Positions 27,305-38,042 are shown, counted from the stretch's first letter. The stretch: 64,000 nucleotides of DNA from Bacillota bacterium (GCA_012840725.1 DURQ01000092.1:1-64000), one strand, 5' to 3'. Program-made: numbers and translations. Notes: a model not told the origin generated them from the letters alone.

Positions 27305-29825
27305 CTTGGAGGAATCCCCTTTCCAGGCATCGCTTGAGGTAAAGTGCAGCCTGATCGCGTATCTTCGTTATCTTATTATACAGAACTGCTTGCTCCAAGT
27401 CTAGCTTGTGTGCAGGCTCTGGAAGGTAGCGGATGGCTTCTCCATCTGTGCTCCACAGGCCGAGCTCGGCGAAGATCCCCAGAGCCGCGGGCAGGGCGCC
27501 GATGAGTCCGGCCGCTTCCAGCTTGGCTGAGGCTTCGCCCAGTGTGATCTGGCCGGTCGGAGTACGCAGAAGCCGGTACACCTTGGCCAGAACCAGCCGG
27601 TCGGGATAGTCCCTGCGCAGATGGACTTGGAGGTCCCGAACATCCTTGGGGCCATAACTAACCACGAGCTCACCGCCTTCCTCAGCCAGAGACGTCCACC
27701 AAATCCACGTGTCCGCAGTGAGCGGTGGTTCCCAGAACCAAACCGAAGGCCAGCTGCCTTTGGGCAGACCCAATCCGGTGGAGACTATCCAGGTGAAGGA
27801 AGAACGCTCCAGCTCCGCCCTTTCCTCAGGTGAAAGCCATTCGTGGGCAAAGCCGATGAAGCTCCTGCCTCCCGGGACAGCTATGCGCAGCTCGCGGCAG
27901 ACTTGGAGAGCAGAGGCCGCCCTGTTCACCAAGATCAGCGTGGGTTCGGCCGCATTCCGCCTCCTGCTGAGTTCCGCTGCTCTGGTGGGGTTACCCCTGA
28001 GATCGACGAACCGGCAGTTCGGGACGGGAGGCGCTTCCCGGCCATCAAACTGAAGGGCGGAGCTCTGGAAATAAGCTGGACCAAGCTTCCAGGGGTAGGC
28101 GTCCACCAACCACCGGCGCACAAAGTTTTCTGGTTCCGAGACCGCCTGCCAGTCCTTGACCTGAAGCTGGACTTCCCTCCGGCCGTTCCACTCATTGATT
28201 CCCGGAACAAACGCTAGAGCTACACCCTCGGATACCCTCTCGATCTCCGCCTGGCTGGGCCCCGCTCCGAAAGCGATGGCCGGCAGTTCCTGGCTCACCG
28301 TCGCATCTTGAACCGCCAGCTGGAGATGCTGGTTATCTGTGCCGGCCGTCCTGGTGCGCACTACAGACACTTCAGCCTGAAGGACAGGACCGGGATTACC
28401 GAGCCCGTGAGGTTCCAAGAGCGCCAGCTCGGCGATGAGCTCTTCGGTGATCTGGCAGAGCTCGGCCCGGCAGTCCACATTCAGTTTGGGGATGTAGTCC
28501 TCTGGTTTGAGCTTTGCCGCGCAGAGCTCCTCAAAAAGCCGTTGGAACTCCCGAAGGTTCTCCGCAGGCAGGCTCAGGCCGGCCGCCATGGCATGCCCCC
28601 CGAACTTGGTGAGCAGGTGGGAGCACTGCTTGAGTGTTTCGAAGAGATGCAGCCCGGCAATGCTGCGGGCAGAAGCCACCGCTTCGCTGCCCTGCACACT
28701 GACCACTACCGTCGGCCGGTAATAGAGTTCAACCAGCCGCGAAGCGACAATTCCGACCACTCCCTGATGCCAACCGGCGCCCCATACCACCAGGGCAGGA
28801 CGCTGCTGCAGACCGTACTTCTCCACTGTCTCCACGGCCTGGTGCAGGATGGTCTGTTCCACCTGCTGCCTGCGGGAGTTCTCCTGACTGAGCTCAACCG
28901 CCAGCCTCCTGGCCTCAGCCTCATTTTCCGTGAGGAGCAGGCGAACGCCCCGCTCCGCATCGCCCAAGCGGCCGCCCGCGTTCAGACGGGGACCGAGACG
29001 GAAACCCAGGTCGTAGGCGGTTGGCGCTGCGACAGCCGACGCCTCTAGGAGCGCCCGCAGTCCCAGGTTTCCTGTCTTTGGCAGCAGCTCCAAACCCCGC
29101 TTAACGATGGTGCGGTTTTCGCCCTTGAGGGGAACGAGATCAGCAACCGTGCCCAAGGCCGCGAGATCCACGAACTCTTCCCAACCCGGTACTTCGAGGG
29201 CTTGGATGAGTTTCAGGGCCACCCCCACACCCGCCAGTTCCTTCCAGGGATAGGCACAGCCGGCCTGTTTGGGATTGAGCACAGCAAGGGCAGGCGGCGG
29301 CTCAGGGCCCGGCTCGTGGTGGTCGGTGATGATCACATCCAAGCCGAGGCGCTGTGCTTCTTCCACCTCCCGGTGAGAAGCGATGCCGCAGTCCACAGAA
29401 ATGAGGAGATCCGCCTCAGCACTCAGTGCTGCCACTGCTTGACAGTTCAGGCCGTAACCTTCTTCAAAGCGGTCCGGGAGATAGTAGTTGATCGTCTCAG
29501 AAGAAAGGGCGAGCCTTCTGAGAGCGCGTACCAAAAGAGCCGTTGCCGTCTGCCCGTCCGCATCGTAATCACCGTAGACAACGATCCGCTCTCCCGAGGC
29601 CAGAGCCCTGCGGATGCGCTCCACTGCATCCTGCATGCCAGACATCAAAAAAGGATCCGGAGTTTCAGCCAGGTCGCACTGCAAAAATTCCCGCCCAGCC
29701 TCCACTGTCGTGATCCCGCGGTTGATCATAATTTGGGCCACAAGGGGCGTAATCCCCAACCCGGCAGCCATTTCTTCCGCAAGCTCACTTCGCTGCTCCT
29801 GCAGAATCCACCGTTTTCGTACCAT
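27282..29825 (-). CDS. recJ: Single-stranded DNA-specific exonuclease RecJ
   Basis: 5'-3' exonuclease working in recombination and mismatch repair. The DHH domain shows VYGDYDADGQTAT, ISVDCGIAS and ITDHHEPG; the DHHA1 part has GWHQGVVGIVASRL and FGGHAMAAGLSL. A DxHDG-like glycine differs slightly (DADGQT instead of the more common DADGVT). It has 847 residues, with about 280 beyond the exonuclease core and OB domain. This C-terminal part contains a helicase-like fold segment and a winged-helix-like end and is typical of long Bacillota RecJ. The start is ATG at 29825. It heads the apt-rel-dtd-MBL-hemZ transcript and diverges from hpt. Confidence 0.94.
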   Translation of the reverse strand: MVRKRWILQEQRSELAEEMAAGLGITPLVAQIMINRGITTVEAGREFLQCDLAETPDPFLMSGMQDAVERIRRALASGERIVVYGDYDADGQTATALLVRALRRLALSSETINYYLPDRFEEGYGLNCQAVAALSAEADLLISVDCGIASHREVEEAQRLGLDVIITDHHEPGPEPPPALAVLNPKQAGCAYPWKELAGVGVALKLIQALEVPGWEEFVDLAALGTVADLVPLKGENRTIVKRGLELLPKTGNLGLRALLEASAVAAPTAYDLGFRLGPRLNAGGRLGDAERGVRLLLTENEAEARRLAVELSQENSRRQQVEQTILHQAVETVEKYGLQQRPALVVWGAGWHQGVVGIVASRLVELYYRPTVVVSVQGSEAVASARSIAGLHLFETLKQCSHLLTKFGGHAMAAGLSLPAENLREFQRLFEELCAAKLKPEDYIPKLNVDCRAELCQITEELIAELALLEPHGLGNPGPVLQAEVSVVRTRTAGTDNQHLQLAVQDATVSQELPAIAFGAGPSQAEIERVSEGVALAFVPGINEWNGRREVQLQVKDWQAVSEPENFVRRWLVDAYPWKLGPAYFQSSALQFDGREAPPVPNCRFVDLRGNPTRAAELSRRRNAAEPTLILVNRAASALQVCRELRIAVPGGRSFIGFAHEWLSPEERAELERSSFTWIVSTGLGLPKGSWPSVWFWEPPLTADTWIWWTSLAEEGGELVVSYGPKDVRDLQVHLRRDYPDRLVLAKVYRLLRTPTGQITLGEASAKLEAAGLIGALPAALGIFAELGLWSTDGEAIRYLPEPAHKLDLEQAVLYNKITKIRDQAALYLKRCLERGFLQDGFERQN

Positions 29826-29899
29826 AGACAGTCCTCCGCTGCCAGTAAATTCTACACCTTACGGTCAACTCCTGCCCCGTTCTGCTCCCAGGATCCCTC

Positions 29900-29928
29900 T
29901 TGACCGTGTATTGCCATAATAGTATCAT
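29900..29928 (+). promoter_or_regulatory. Sigma-A promoter of hpt
   Basis: TTGACC (29900-29905) and TATCAT (29923-29928) are 17 bases apart on the plus strand, giving a leader of about 20 bases. The -35 box is part of an 8-base inverted repeat shared with the recJ side (29861-29868). Confidence 0.75.
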
Positions 29929-29955
29929 TAAGAGAAAACGAATGGTGGTGGAACG

Positions 29956-30495
29956 GTGGACATTGTAGAACGCATCATCGTCAGCGAAGAAGCAATCCAA
30001 GAGCGTGTCCAAGAACTGGCTGCAGACATTTCCAGAGACTATGCCGGCAAGACCATCACTCTGCTCTGCGTGCTTAAGGGCGGGCTGATGTTCCTCTGCG
30101 ACCTGGCCAAACATATTACCCAGCCGGTGGAATACGATTTTATGTCTGTTTCCAGCTACGGAGATGCCACCGAAACCTCAGGTATTGTCCGCATCACGAA
30201 GGATCTGGAGGAAAGCCTTGAGGGCAAGCATGTGCTCATCGTGGAGGACATCATCGACACTGGCCTCACCCTCAACTACCTCGTGAAGATCCTTCAGAGC
30301 AGGAATCCTGCCTCTCTGCGCATCTGCACGCTGCTCACAAAGCCCGCGAACCGCCGGGTTGAGATTCCCATCGACTACGTGGGCTTCGAAGTGCCCAACG
30401 AGTTCTTGGTGGGCTACGGCCTCGACTACAAACAGCTCTACCGCAATGTTCCATACGTCTTCGTACCCAGCAAGGAGTTGCTGGAGCGGGCATAA
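29956..30495 (+). CDS. hpt: Hypoxanthine phosphoribosyltransferase
   Basis: Purine salvage enzyme converting hypoxanthine or guanine with PRPP to IMP or GMP. The PRPP motif VLIVEDIIDTGLTL near 93-106 and the N-terminal LLCVLKGGLMFLCDLAKHI are characteristic. C-terminal PNEFLVGYGLDYKQLYRNVPYV closes the family pattern. It has 179 residues with a GTG start and a purine-rich GGTGGTGGAA just upstream. It is one of few plus-strand genes, with its own promoter and a strong terminator. Its neighbour apt on the other side of recJ also serves purine salvage. Confidence 0.95.
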   Translation: MDIVERIIVSEEAIQERVQELAADISRDYAGKTITLLCVLKGGLMFLCDLAKHITQPVEYDFMSVSSYGDATETSGIVRITKDLEESLEGKHVLIVEDIIDTGLTLNYLVKILQSRNPASLRICTLLTKPANRRVEIPIDYVGFEVPNEFLVGYGLDYKQLYRNVPYVFVPSKELLERA

Positions 30496-30497
30496 AG

Positions 30498-30544
30498 AAA
30501 ACTGGCGCTTTGGAATAGCCTTCCGGCGCCAGTTTTGCTTTTTT
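30498..30544 (+). terminator. Strong terminator between hpt and the HD gene (probably bidirectional)
   Basis: AAAACTGGCGC and GCGCCAGTTTT form a perfect 11-bp stem with a 17-base loop, followed by GCTTTTTT. The minus strand also has T bases after the stem, so it likely stops both convergent transcripts. Confidence 0.92.
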
Positions 30545-30549
30545 GACGC

Positions 30550-31212
30550 TTAGAGAAGCTGCACCTCGTTGATCCTCAGCCTGAACTGGCAGCCCAGAAA
30601 AGAGGCTGCCCTGCGGCACATGAGCATGCGTTCAAGGAAGATTTCAAAGTAGTCCATAATCGGTGTATACTCGGTCTCGATGGTGATATTCAGGGTGATC
30701 AAGCCCTGCTCTGCATCAACGTCGAGAACCGACTTGTTCACCGCGAAGTTGACCCGGTCGTGAATGTCAAAGGTGGAGATCTCTCGGTTGCGCACTCTGG
30801 TGCGGTGCACATCAGACTTATCAGCCAGGATCAGGGCTGCGGCCACTGCGTTGACCGGCTCCCCCACCTCTTCCTCGTGATTGCCTACTGCGCTCAAGAT
30901 CAGAGCCACCTCAGCCGGAGGCATGCCCAGCTCCCTCAAGACGGGTTCCACAAGCAGGGCTCCCGCCGCACCGTGATGTACCCTCCCTACACAGTTGCCG
31001 AGGTCGTGTACATACCCAGCGATGGCCGCCAGTTCGGCCAGGCGCTCTTCCCGGCCGAGACTCAGCAGGATGCTGCGGGCTAGGTCAGAAACCAGGCTGA
31101 TGTGCCGTAAACCGTGCTCGGTAAAGCCCATGGCTGCCAGGTTATCATCGGCCTGCTGCACGTAAGCCCGGATGGTGGGATGCTGTTTGACATCAGCTAG
31201 CTTGACTGCCAT
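30550..31212 (-). CDS. HD-domain phosphohydrolase
   Basis: A 220-residue protein with a metal-dependent HD domain. H37 (EHGLRHI), H69-D70 (YVHDLGN), H79/H80 and a later aspartate (ALILADKSDVH) give the usual ligand set. The C-terminal third forms a separate beta-rich part (LDVDAEQGLITLNITIET). Members hydrolyse nucleotides or phosphoesters; the substrate is unknown. ATG at 31212 has GGGAGG seven bases upstream, and it overlaps the P-loop kinase gene by 20 bases. It is the last gene of a four-gene operon that also holds a PP2C phosphatase. Confidence 0.85.
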   Translation of the reverse strand: MAVKLADVKQHPTIRAYVQQADDNLAAMGFTEHGLRHISLVSDLARSILLSLGREERLAELAAIAGYVHDLGNCVGRVHHGAAGALLVEPVLRELGMPPAEVALILSAVGNHEEEVGEPVNAVAAALILADKSDVHRTRVRNREISTFDIHDRVNFAVNKSVLDVDAEQGLITLNITIETEYTPIMDYFEIFLERMLMCRRAASFLGCQFRLRINEVQLL

Positions 31213-31576
31213 CCTCCTGCCTCCCTATCCCGAGTTCTGCCAGACGGCGGTGGACGTACTGGACCAGCTGCTCCGGGGAAAAGCCGTCTGTGCGCACGAT
31301 GAGATCAGCCTGCTCACGGGCATCCTCCAACCAGTTGAGCTGGCGCCGGTAGCGCTCCACTCCCCAGAAGGCGCGCCTGCGCTTGCGGATGGTCTCGTAA
31401 CTGCATTCCAGGAACACCAGTACATCCGGATGCAGGTACTGCCACAACCGCCTGCTCACTGAGTGCTCCTGAGCGAAGGTGCGGACCCGGTAACCCAGGT
31501 TCCTGAGCCCGTTTCCCAGGGTAGTCTTGCCCGAGGCGCACACCCCCACTATGACGATCAGCGGATCCTGCTGCAT
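31193..31576 (-). CDS. Small P-loop kinase-like protein
   Basis: A 127-residue protein with a Walker A motif GVCASGKTTL at residues 11-20. A hydrophobic strand VLVFLEC follows and a basic stretch SYETIRKRRRAFWGVERYRRQ, reminiscent of the lid of small nucleoside or dephospho-CoA kinases. No exact family is recognised and the protein is shorter than most NMP kinases. The best start is ATG at 31576 with GAGGTG six bases upstream. It lies 10 bases after the phosphatase stop and overlaps the HD gene. The substrate is unknown; an activation or signalling role together with its neighbours is only inferred. Confidence 0.75.
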   Translation of the reverse strand: MQQDPLIVIVGVCASGKTTLGNGLRNLGYRVRTFAQEHSVSRRLWQYLHPDVLVFLECSYETIRKRRRAFWGVERYRRQLNWLEDAREQADLIVRTDGFSPEQLVQYVHRRLAELGIGRQEDGSQAS

Positions 31577-31586
31577 CCTCCTCACC

Positions 31587-32285
31587 TCACAAGGGGTAAG
31601 AAGCAGAGATGGTCCTTAACCCGAGCTTGTTCTCAACGGCTGTTACCTTCATGACGGCCACCACCATATCATCGCGCGGCTTTCCGTCGTCCAGCTCCAG
31701 GGCATAACGCAGAACAGACTCGGCCAGTTCCTGTGCGGAGATGTCCTGCAGCATGGCTTGGCAGGCTTTTTTCAGAGAGAACCTTTCCCTCCCGTGCCTT
31801 CCGGCATCGGTAACTCCATCTGTAAAGCCCATGAGCACTGTGCCTGCGGCCAGTTCAAGATGGGTCAGAGACGGTTTGAGAAGGCGCCGGATACCGATGG
31901 GTTCCACGGGTGCATCCAAACAGCGGGCTTCCCCATGGGATGCCACGAGCACGGGGCTGTTGGAGTTGCGGGAAACGACCAGACAGCCTTGGGCTGCATC
32001 GGCGGAGAGCAGCGTCGCGGTGGCGGATACCATGCCGTCCCGGAAGGCATAGAGCTGATCGTTGATCACGCGCATCACTGCTCCGTCCCTGGCTCCGTCT
32101 TCGATCAACCGTGCAGCCTGGTTGGCGATCATGTGGCTCATGCGCTTGGCGCCCCGTCCGTGGCCCTGGCCGTCAATGATCACGACGGATATACCGCCGC
32201 AGGGCCTTTCCACCACTTCCACCGAGTCTCCGCTGACACCCACGGCATATTTGCCCACTTTGGCGACATACACCTGAACTTCCAT
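31587..32285 (-). CDS. SpoIIE/RsbU-type PP2C serine phosphatase, single domain
   Basis: A 232-residue PP2C-like phosphatase of the SpoIIE family with no sensor domain, similar in size to RsbX. Metal-binding residues are visible: D38 and G39 in VIIDGQGHGRGA, D156 in MGFTDGVTDAG, and D205/D206 in RDDMVVAVM. Such enzymes dephosphorylate anti-anti-sigma factors or related STAS proteins. No STAS protein or anti-sigma kinase lies next to it, so its target must be elsewhere. It starts with ATG at 32285 behind a weak AGGTTGG, 9 bases after the secreted protein stop. It is the most informative member of the four-gene operon. Confidence 0.88.
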   Translation of the reverse strand: MEVQVYVAKVGKYAVGVSGDSVEVVERPCGGISVVIIDGQGHGRGAKRMSHMIANQAARLIEDGARDGAVMRVINDQLYAFRDGMVSATATLLSADAAQGCLVVSRNSNSPVLVASHGEARCLDAPVEPIGIRRLLKPSLTHLELAAGTVLMGFTDGVTDAGRHGRERFSLKKACQAMLQDISAQELAESVLRYALELDDGKPRDDMVVAVMKVTAVENKLGLRTISASYPL

Positions 32286-32294
32286 AGCACCAAC

Positions 32295-32831
32295 CTAGTT
32301 CCACTCAAAGCCGTTTACGGCTCGTATCCAGTATTCCCTCGTATCGCCCTGGAACTTCGCTGCTTCCAGGAAGTAGGTCATGTACACTACGTAACCGCCT
32401 CGCTGGAAGAACACTGACCGTAGCATGACGCGCTTGCCATCTGCTCCTGTCGCTTCATAGGCGTAGAAAAGGCACTTCAGATTGTTGGAAGTGGTGATCT
32501 CCTGATTACTGAGGACGCTAACGTCTTTGACCAGAGGTTTGTAGCGCGCCTCTAAGCTGCTGCGCACCGCCTCCACATCCGTGCCCGGTTGAGAGTGCAC
32601 CTCCATGACCACCCCATCCTTCAGGGAGATGAGCAGGCTGTTCATGCCGAAAATCGAGCGCTCGACGTAACTCTGGCCTGTGGAAGGGACGATGGCGCTG
32701 AAGGCGGGGGTATCCACTACGTACCACCAGTAACTTTGGTGATCGTGCAGGTAAAAGGCGCCAGCCTCAGCCACCTGCACTGCAAGGAAGACAGCGAAGA
32801 TGAATGCTCCAACAGCCACTGCTCTGCGCAC
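32295..32831 (-). CDS. Secreted or membrane-anchored protein, unknown function
   Basis: From GTG at 32831 (178 residues) the N-terminus has two arginines, a hydrophobic stretch (about 4-22) and a likely signal cleavage after VAEAGA. The mature part is an alpha/beta domain with strands such as MNSLLISLKDGVVMEVHS and ends with EYWIRAVNGFEWN. No family is recognised. The upstream GTG at 32840 touches the ribosome binding site AGGAAGG. It follows the yajC terminator directly and leads the operon with phosphatase, kinase and HD genes, so it may be a sensor or an exported factor linked to that signalling set. Confidence 0.65.
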   Translation of the reverse strand: MRRAVAVGAFIFAVFLAVQVAEAGAFYLHDHQSYWWYVVDTPAFSAIVPSTGQSYVERSIFGMNSLLISLKDGVVMEVHSQPGTDVEAVRSSLEARYKPLVKDVSVLSNQEITTSNNLKCLFYAYEATGADGKRVMLRSVFFQRGGYVVYMTYFLEAAKFQGDTREYWIRAVNGFEWN

Positions 32832-32859
32832 GGCTATCACCTTCCTAATCAGTATCTAG

Positions 32860-32885
32860 AAGAAAACCACCAAACATGGTGGTTT
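32860..32885 (-). terminator. Terminator of queA-tgt-yajC
   Basis: AAACCACC and GGTGGTTT form an 8-bp stem with a 6-base loop, followed by TTCT on the minus strand. It lies 30 bases past the yajC stop and about 30 bases ahead of the next gene. Confidence 0.8.
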
Positions 32886-32916
32886 ACCCTTCCGGAGTGG
32901 TTCGGACAGCCCAAGG

Positions 32917-33237
32917 CTATCCCTTCTTTTCTTCTCCCTTTTCCTTAAGTACATGGCTGATACCGCTGCGGGAGAGCTTGATCTCCACTTTGTCAGCCAC
33001 CTTCAGCATGACATAGTCCTCTTTCAGGCTGGTGAGCTCACCGTGAATCCCACCAATAGTGACCACCCTATCGCCCTTTTTCAGGGAATCAAGCATGGTC
33101 TTCCTTTCCTTCTGCTGCTTCTGCTGGGGACGCCAAAGCATGAAGTAGAACATAACCCCGAGCAAGATGATGGGCAGGAACAAGCTGACCACGCTTGCTT
33201 GTTGTCCAACAGGAACATCGGTCTGCAAGAACATCAT
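32917..33237 (-). CDS. yajC: Sec translocase accessory protein YajC
   Basis: Small single-pass protein of the SecDF-YajC complex that assists protein export. One transmembrane segment (about 17-35, VVSLFLPIILLGVMFYFML) is followed by the family motif RPQQKQQKERKTMLDSLKKGDRVVTIGGIHGEL. It has 106 residues. It follows tgt by about 28 bases, the usual order queA-tgt-yajC. The usual followers secD and secF are not present here or elsewhere in the window. Confidence 0.95.
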   Translation of the reverse strand: MMFLQTDVPVGQQASVVSLFLPIILLGVMFYFMLWRPQQKQQKERKTMLDSLKKGDRVVTIGGIHGELTSLKEDYVMLKVADKVEIKLSRSGISHVLKEKGEEKKG

Positions 33238-33265
33238 TTCACCTCCCTTTCAGCGCGTTACCTCA

Positions 33266-35447
<2,182 letters not shown>

Positions 35448-35455
35448 CGATGCGC

Positions 35456-36343
35456 TTAGAAATCTCCTTTAACTGCTGCGATGGGAAAACTGACGCTGTG
35501 GATGCCGGCCTGGGAAGCGTCCGCGGACTGCCTGGTCCACCTGGTGGGTGTCAGTTCCGGCCTGAGGGGCTCCATGATGCGCTGAGCCACTGCAGTGCTT
35601 GCCGCAACTTTTTCAGCCTTTTCCTCCAACGCAGGCGGATCTGACATGGTTAGCCTCGTCTCAATCTTTAAAGGGACAACTGGCCCCGATGGCTGCTGGA
35701 GGGCCATGTACCTGCTTGGTGAAATGCCCGCCAGTTTAGCTTCTGTCTGGAAGGAGCGCGGGACTTCCCAGATACGTACGTCAGCCAGCCTGGCACTGCG
35801 CAGAGCATCGGCAACTTCTCTTTCCACGCCGCTGTACTGCTCGCTGCTTTTCTCTTTCACAGAGGCTGCTCCACCGTTCACAGCCGCAACGGTTACTACC
35901 GCCTGCTTTGCGCCGCCGGCCTTGGCCGCGATGGCCTGCACCGCCGAGCGGAGATCAGCCCCAACTACATCCAGGTTCTGCGCCAGTTCCCGTCCGTTTC
36001 GGTTCAGCCCTTCAACGCTTAAGACCTTGCGGTCTGAGCTGACGGCCAGCTCAAAACTGGAGTCCAGATCAAGAGTGACGATGAAGGCGGGCACAGCCGA
36101 TTGGGGCACAAGCCGCTCACTGATCATAGGCCAGCTGCCCAAAAGCGTCAGAAACAGCACCGCGGCAGCAGAGAGCTGCCAGACGTTCAGCCGTTCCTTG
36201 CGGGGGGTGTAACGGATCTCCTGCCCCACCTGGACATGCTTGTGGAAAGGGATTTTCAGAAACTCCCCTTGAGGCGTCAGTATGATCACCTTGTTCTTGG
36301 GAGCGATCTCTACCACAATCCCCTTGTGCTTCACCTTCTCCAC
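35456..36343 (-). CDS. rsgI: Anti-sigma factor RsgI
   Basis: Membrane anti-sigma factor holding SigI inactive. An N-terminal RsgI domain (about 1-50, [25 protein letters not shown]) faces the cytosol and binds sigma. One transmembrane helix (about 55-72) follows, then the extracellular RsgI-type domain ([34 protein letters not shown]) that undergoes self-cleavage in clostridial proteins. The last 100 residues are a low-complexity, Pro/Ser/Ala-rich tail with no carbohydrate-binding or enzyme module, unlike the RsgI proteins of cellulolytic clostridia. The start is ATG at 36343, seven bases after sigI. The signal sensed is unknown. Confidence 0.9.
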   Translation of the reverse strand: MEKVKHKGIVVEIAPKNKVIILTPQGEFLKIPFHKHVQVGQEIRYTPRKERLNVWQLSAAAVLFLTLLGSWPMISERLVPQSAVPAFIVTLDLDSSFELAVSSDRKVLSVEGLNRNGRELAQNLDVVGADLRSAVQAIAAKAGGAKQAVVTVAAVNGGAASVKEKSSEQYSGVEREVADALRSARLADVRIWEVPRSFQTEAKLAGISPSRYMALQQPSGPVVPLKIETRLTMSDPPALEEKAEKVAASTAVAQRIMEPLRPELTPTRWTRQSADASQAGIHSVSFPIAAVKGDF

Positions 36344-36350
36344 CTCCTTT

Positions 36351-37100
36351 TCACTCCGGTCGGTTCAGATATTCCTGCAGATGATAGAAATCTCCGATAA
36401 GGATCAGTGCCAGCGTGATTATGTACTTACGCTGCCGCTCCAAGGTCTTGCGGCTCACCTTCACCCTGGCTTCCAGTTCTTTGAGAGGCAGTGACTTCTT
36501 GCGGGTCAGGTAGCCGAGCAGTTCGGGATCGCTGATGAGAGCCTTGGCTACCTGGAGGGCCCGGTCTCGGGCATCCTGGTGCCTCGGCGATATCTTAACC
36601 AGTTCAGAAAAGCGAATACCGTAGTGGCTGAGGAGCTGATCGAGCCGGAAGATTTCCTCACGCCGCTGCTCCGTTTCTTCCTGAATCTGCAGGACAGTGT
36701 GGGCTTCCTTTGATTCGATCTTCTGCAGGACGCCTTCTTCGTTTTCATCAGTCTCAAAGGTTGAGAGGGGGATTTCCTCGGCCCTTTTGCTCTGCCGGCG
36801 GAAGTAATCCACCATGCGGCGTTTGACCACGATTTCGGCGAAACTGAGAAAAGAGGCTCCGCCGGAACGATCAAAAGAGTCTATGGCTTCGTTGAAGGCA
36901 ATCATGGCAATGCTGGCCTCGTCATCACGGCCGAGCACCAAGTACTTGCGGCAGCAGTTGGACGCAACTCGCAGGTAGAACGGGCGGTAGTCCTGGAGAA
37001 GTTTCTCCCGAGCTGCTGTGCTTCCGGCCTGTGCTCTGGCGACCAGCTCTGCCAGCTGGCTTCGTTCATCTGATGATCTGAAGGCGTGCGTCGTGGTCAT
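36351..37100 (-). CDS. sigI: RNA polymerase sigma factor SigI
   Basis: Alternative sigma-70 family factor of the SigI group, linked to heat, envelope or polysaccharide sensing. The region-2 part is seen at about 30-105 (LLQDYRPFYLRVASNC, FNEAIDSFDRSGGASFLSFAEIVVKRRMVDYFRR), and the C-terminal SigI domain ends with KSLPLKELEARVKVSRKTLERQRKYIITLALI. It has 249 residues; ATG at 37100 follows AAGGGAGG. It lies 51 bases after era and directly before rsgI. A possible self-recognised promoter (ACCCTC and CGAA) lies in the gap. Confidence 0.92.
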   Translation of the reverse strand: MTTTHAFRSSDERSQLAELVARAQAGSTAAREKLLQDYRPFYLRVASNCCRKYLVLGRDDEASIAMIAFNEAIDSFDRSGGASFLSFAEIVVKRRMVDYFRRQSKRAEEIPLSTFETDENEEGVLQKIESKEAHTVLQIQEETEQRREEIFRLDQLLSHYGIRFSELVKISPRHQDARDRALQVAKALISDPELLGYLTRKKSLPLKELEARVKVSRKTLERQRKYIITLALILIGDFYHLQEYLNRPE

Positions 37101-37151
37101 AGCCCTACCTCCCTTGACAATTTTCGCTAACGGGCAAATAGGTATGAGGGT

Positions 37152-38042
37152 TCACTCGTACCCGAACTCTCTTAACGCCCCCGGTTTGTTGCGCCAGTCC
37201 TTTTTCACCTTAACCCAGAGCTCGAGGTGGACGCGGGTACCGAGAAGCCTTTCCATCTGCAGCCGAGCGCTGGTGCCCACTTCCTTGAGCATGCGGCCGC
37301 CCTGGCCGATGACAATGCCCTTCTGGCTCTCTCGCTCCACATAGATTGTTGCCCTTATTCTCATCAAATTCTTCTCCGCCACCTCTTTGATCTCCTCCAC
37401 ATCCACGGCGACCGAGTGAGGGACCTCCTCTTCAGTGCGGAGAAACAGCTCTTCCCGGATGAACTCTGCAACGAGGAAGCGCTCGGGCTGATCGGAGAGC
37501 CAATCATCGGGGTAGTACTTGGGCCCTTCCTCCAGCCGCTCCACGATCAGAGAAACCAGCTCTCCCAGATTGCTCCCCTGCAGGGCCGACACTGCCAGTG
37601 CGGCAGCGAAGGCACGCTTCTGTCCCACTCTCTCCAAAAAGGCCTCCAGCTCCCCCTGCGATACCTGATCGGCCTTGTTGGCCACAAGGATCAGGGGCTG
37701 CTGAACCTCTGCGAGTTCAGCCAAGATGTGGTTATCTGCAGCGGTCCATCTGCCGGCCTCTACCAGCCAGAGCACAACATCAACGTCTTCCAGAGCCTGC
37801 AGAGCGCTCTTAACCATGTACTCGCCCAGCTTGTGCAGGGGCTTGTGCAGTCCCGGCGTATCCAGGAAGACGATCTGGGCATGATCCAGCGTCAAGACGC
37901 CCCTGATGGTGTTGCGTGTTGTCTGGGGTTTGTCTGAGACTATGGCCACCTTCTGGCCGAGGAGGGCGTTGAGCAGCGTGGACTTACCCACATTCGGCCG
38001 TCCAACCACAGCCACAAACCCGGATCTGAACGGTTCAGTCAT
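37152..38042 (-). CDS. era: GTPase Era
   Basis: Ras-like GTPase with a KH domain that binds the 3' end of 16S rRNA and assists 30S assembly. G1 is GRPNVGKSTLLNALLG, G2 PQTTRN, G3 DTPGLHK and G4 NKAD. The KH part contains IYVERESQKGIVIGQGGRMLKEVG. It is 296 residues from ATG at 38042, or 299 from GTG at 38051; the overlap with cdd (8 bases) makes the choice uncertain. It belongs to pgpH-ybeY-dgkA-cdd-era, the standard order in Bacillota. recO, often next, is replaced here by sigI-rsgI. Confidence 0.96.
   Translation of the reverse strand: MTEPFRSGFVAVVGRPNVGKSTLLNALLGQKVAIVSDKPQTTRNTIRGVLTLDHAQIVFLDTPGLHKPLHKLGEYMVKSALQALEDVDVVLWLVEAGRWTAADNHILAELAEVQQPLILVANKADQVSQGELEAFLERVGQKRAFAAALAVSALQGSNLGELVSLIVERLEEGPKYYPDDWLSDQPERFLVAEFIREELFLRTEEEVPHSVAVDVEEIKEVAEKNLMRIRATIYVERESQKGIVIGQGGRMLKEVGTSARLQMERLLGTRVHLELWVKVKKDWRNKPGALREFGYE

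Noticed and set aside
30550-32831. Four-gene operon as a phage-defence system
   Set aside because: No nuclease, toxin, or known defence domain is present and it lies in conserved housekeeping DNA without signs of transfer; a signalling or metabolic role is more likely.
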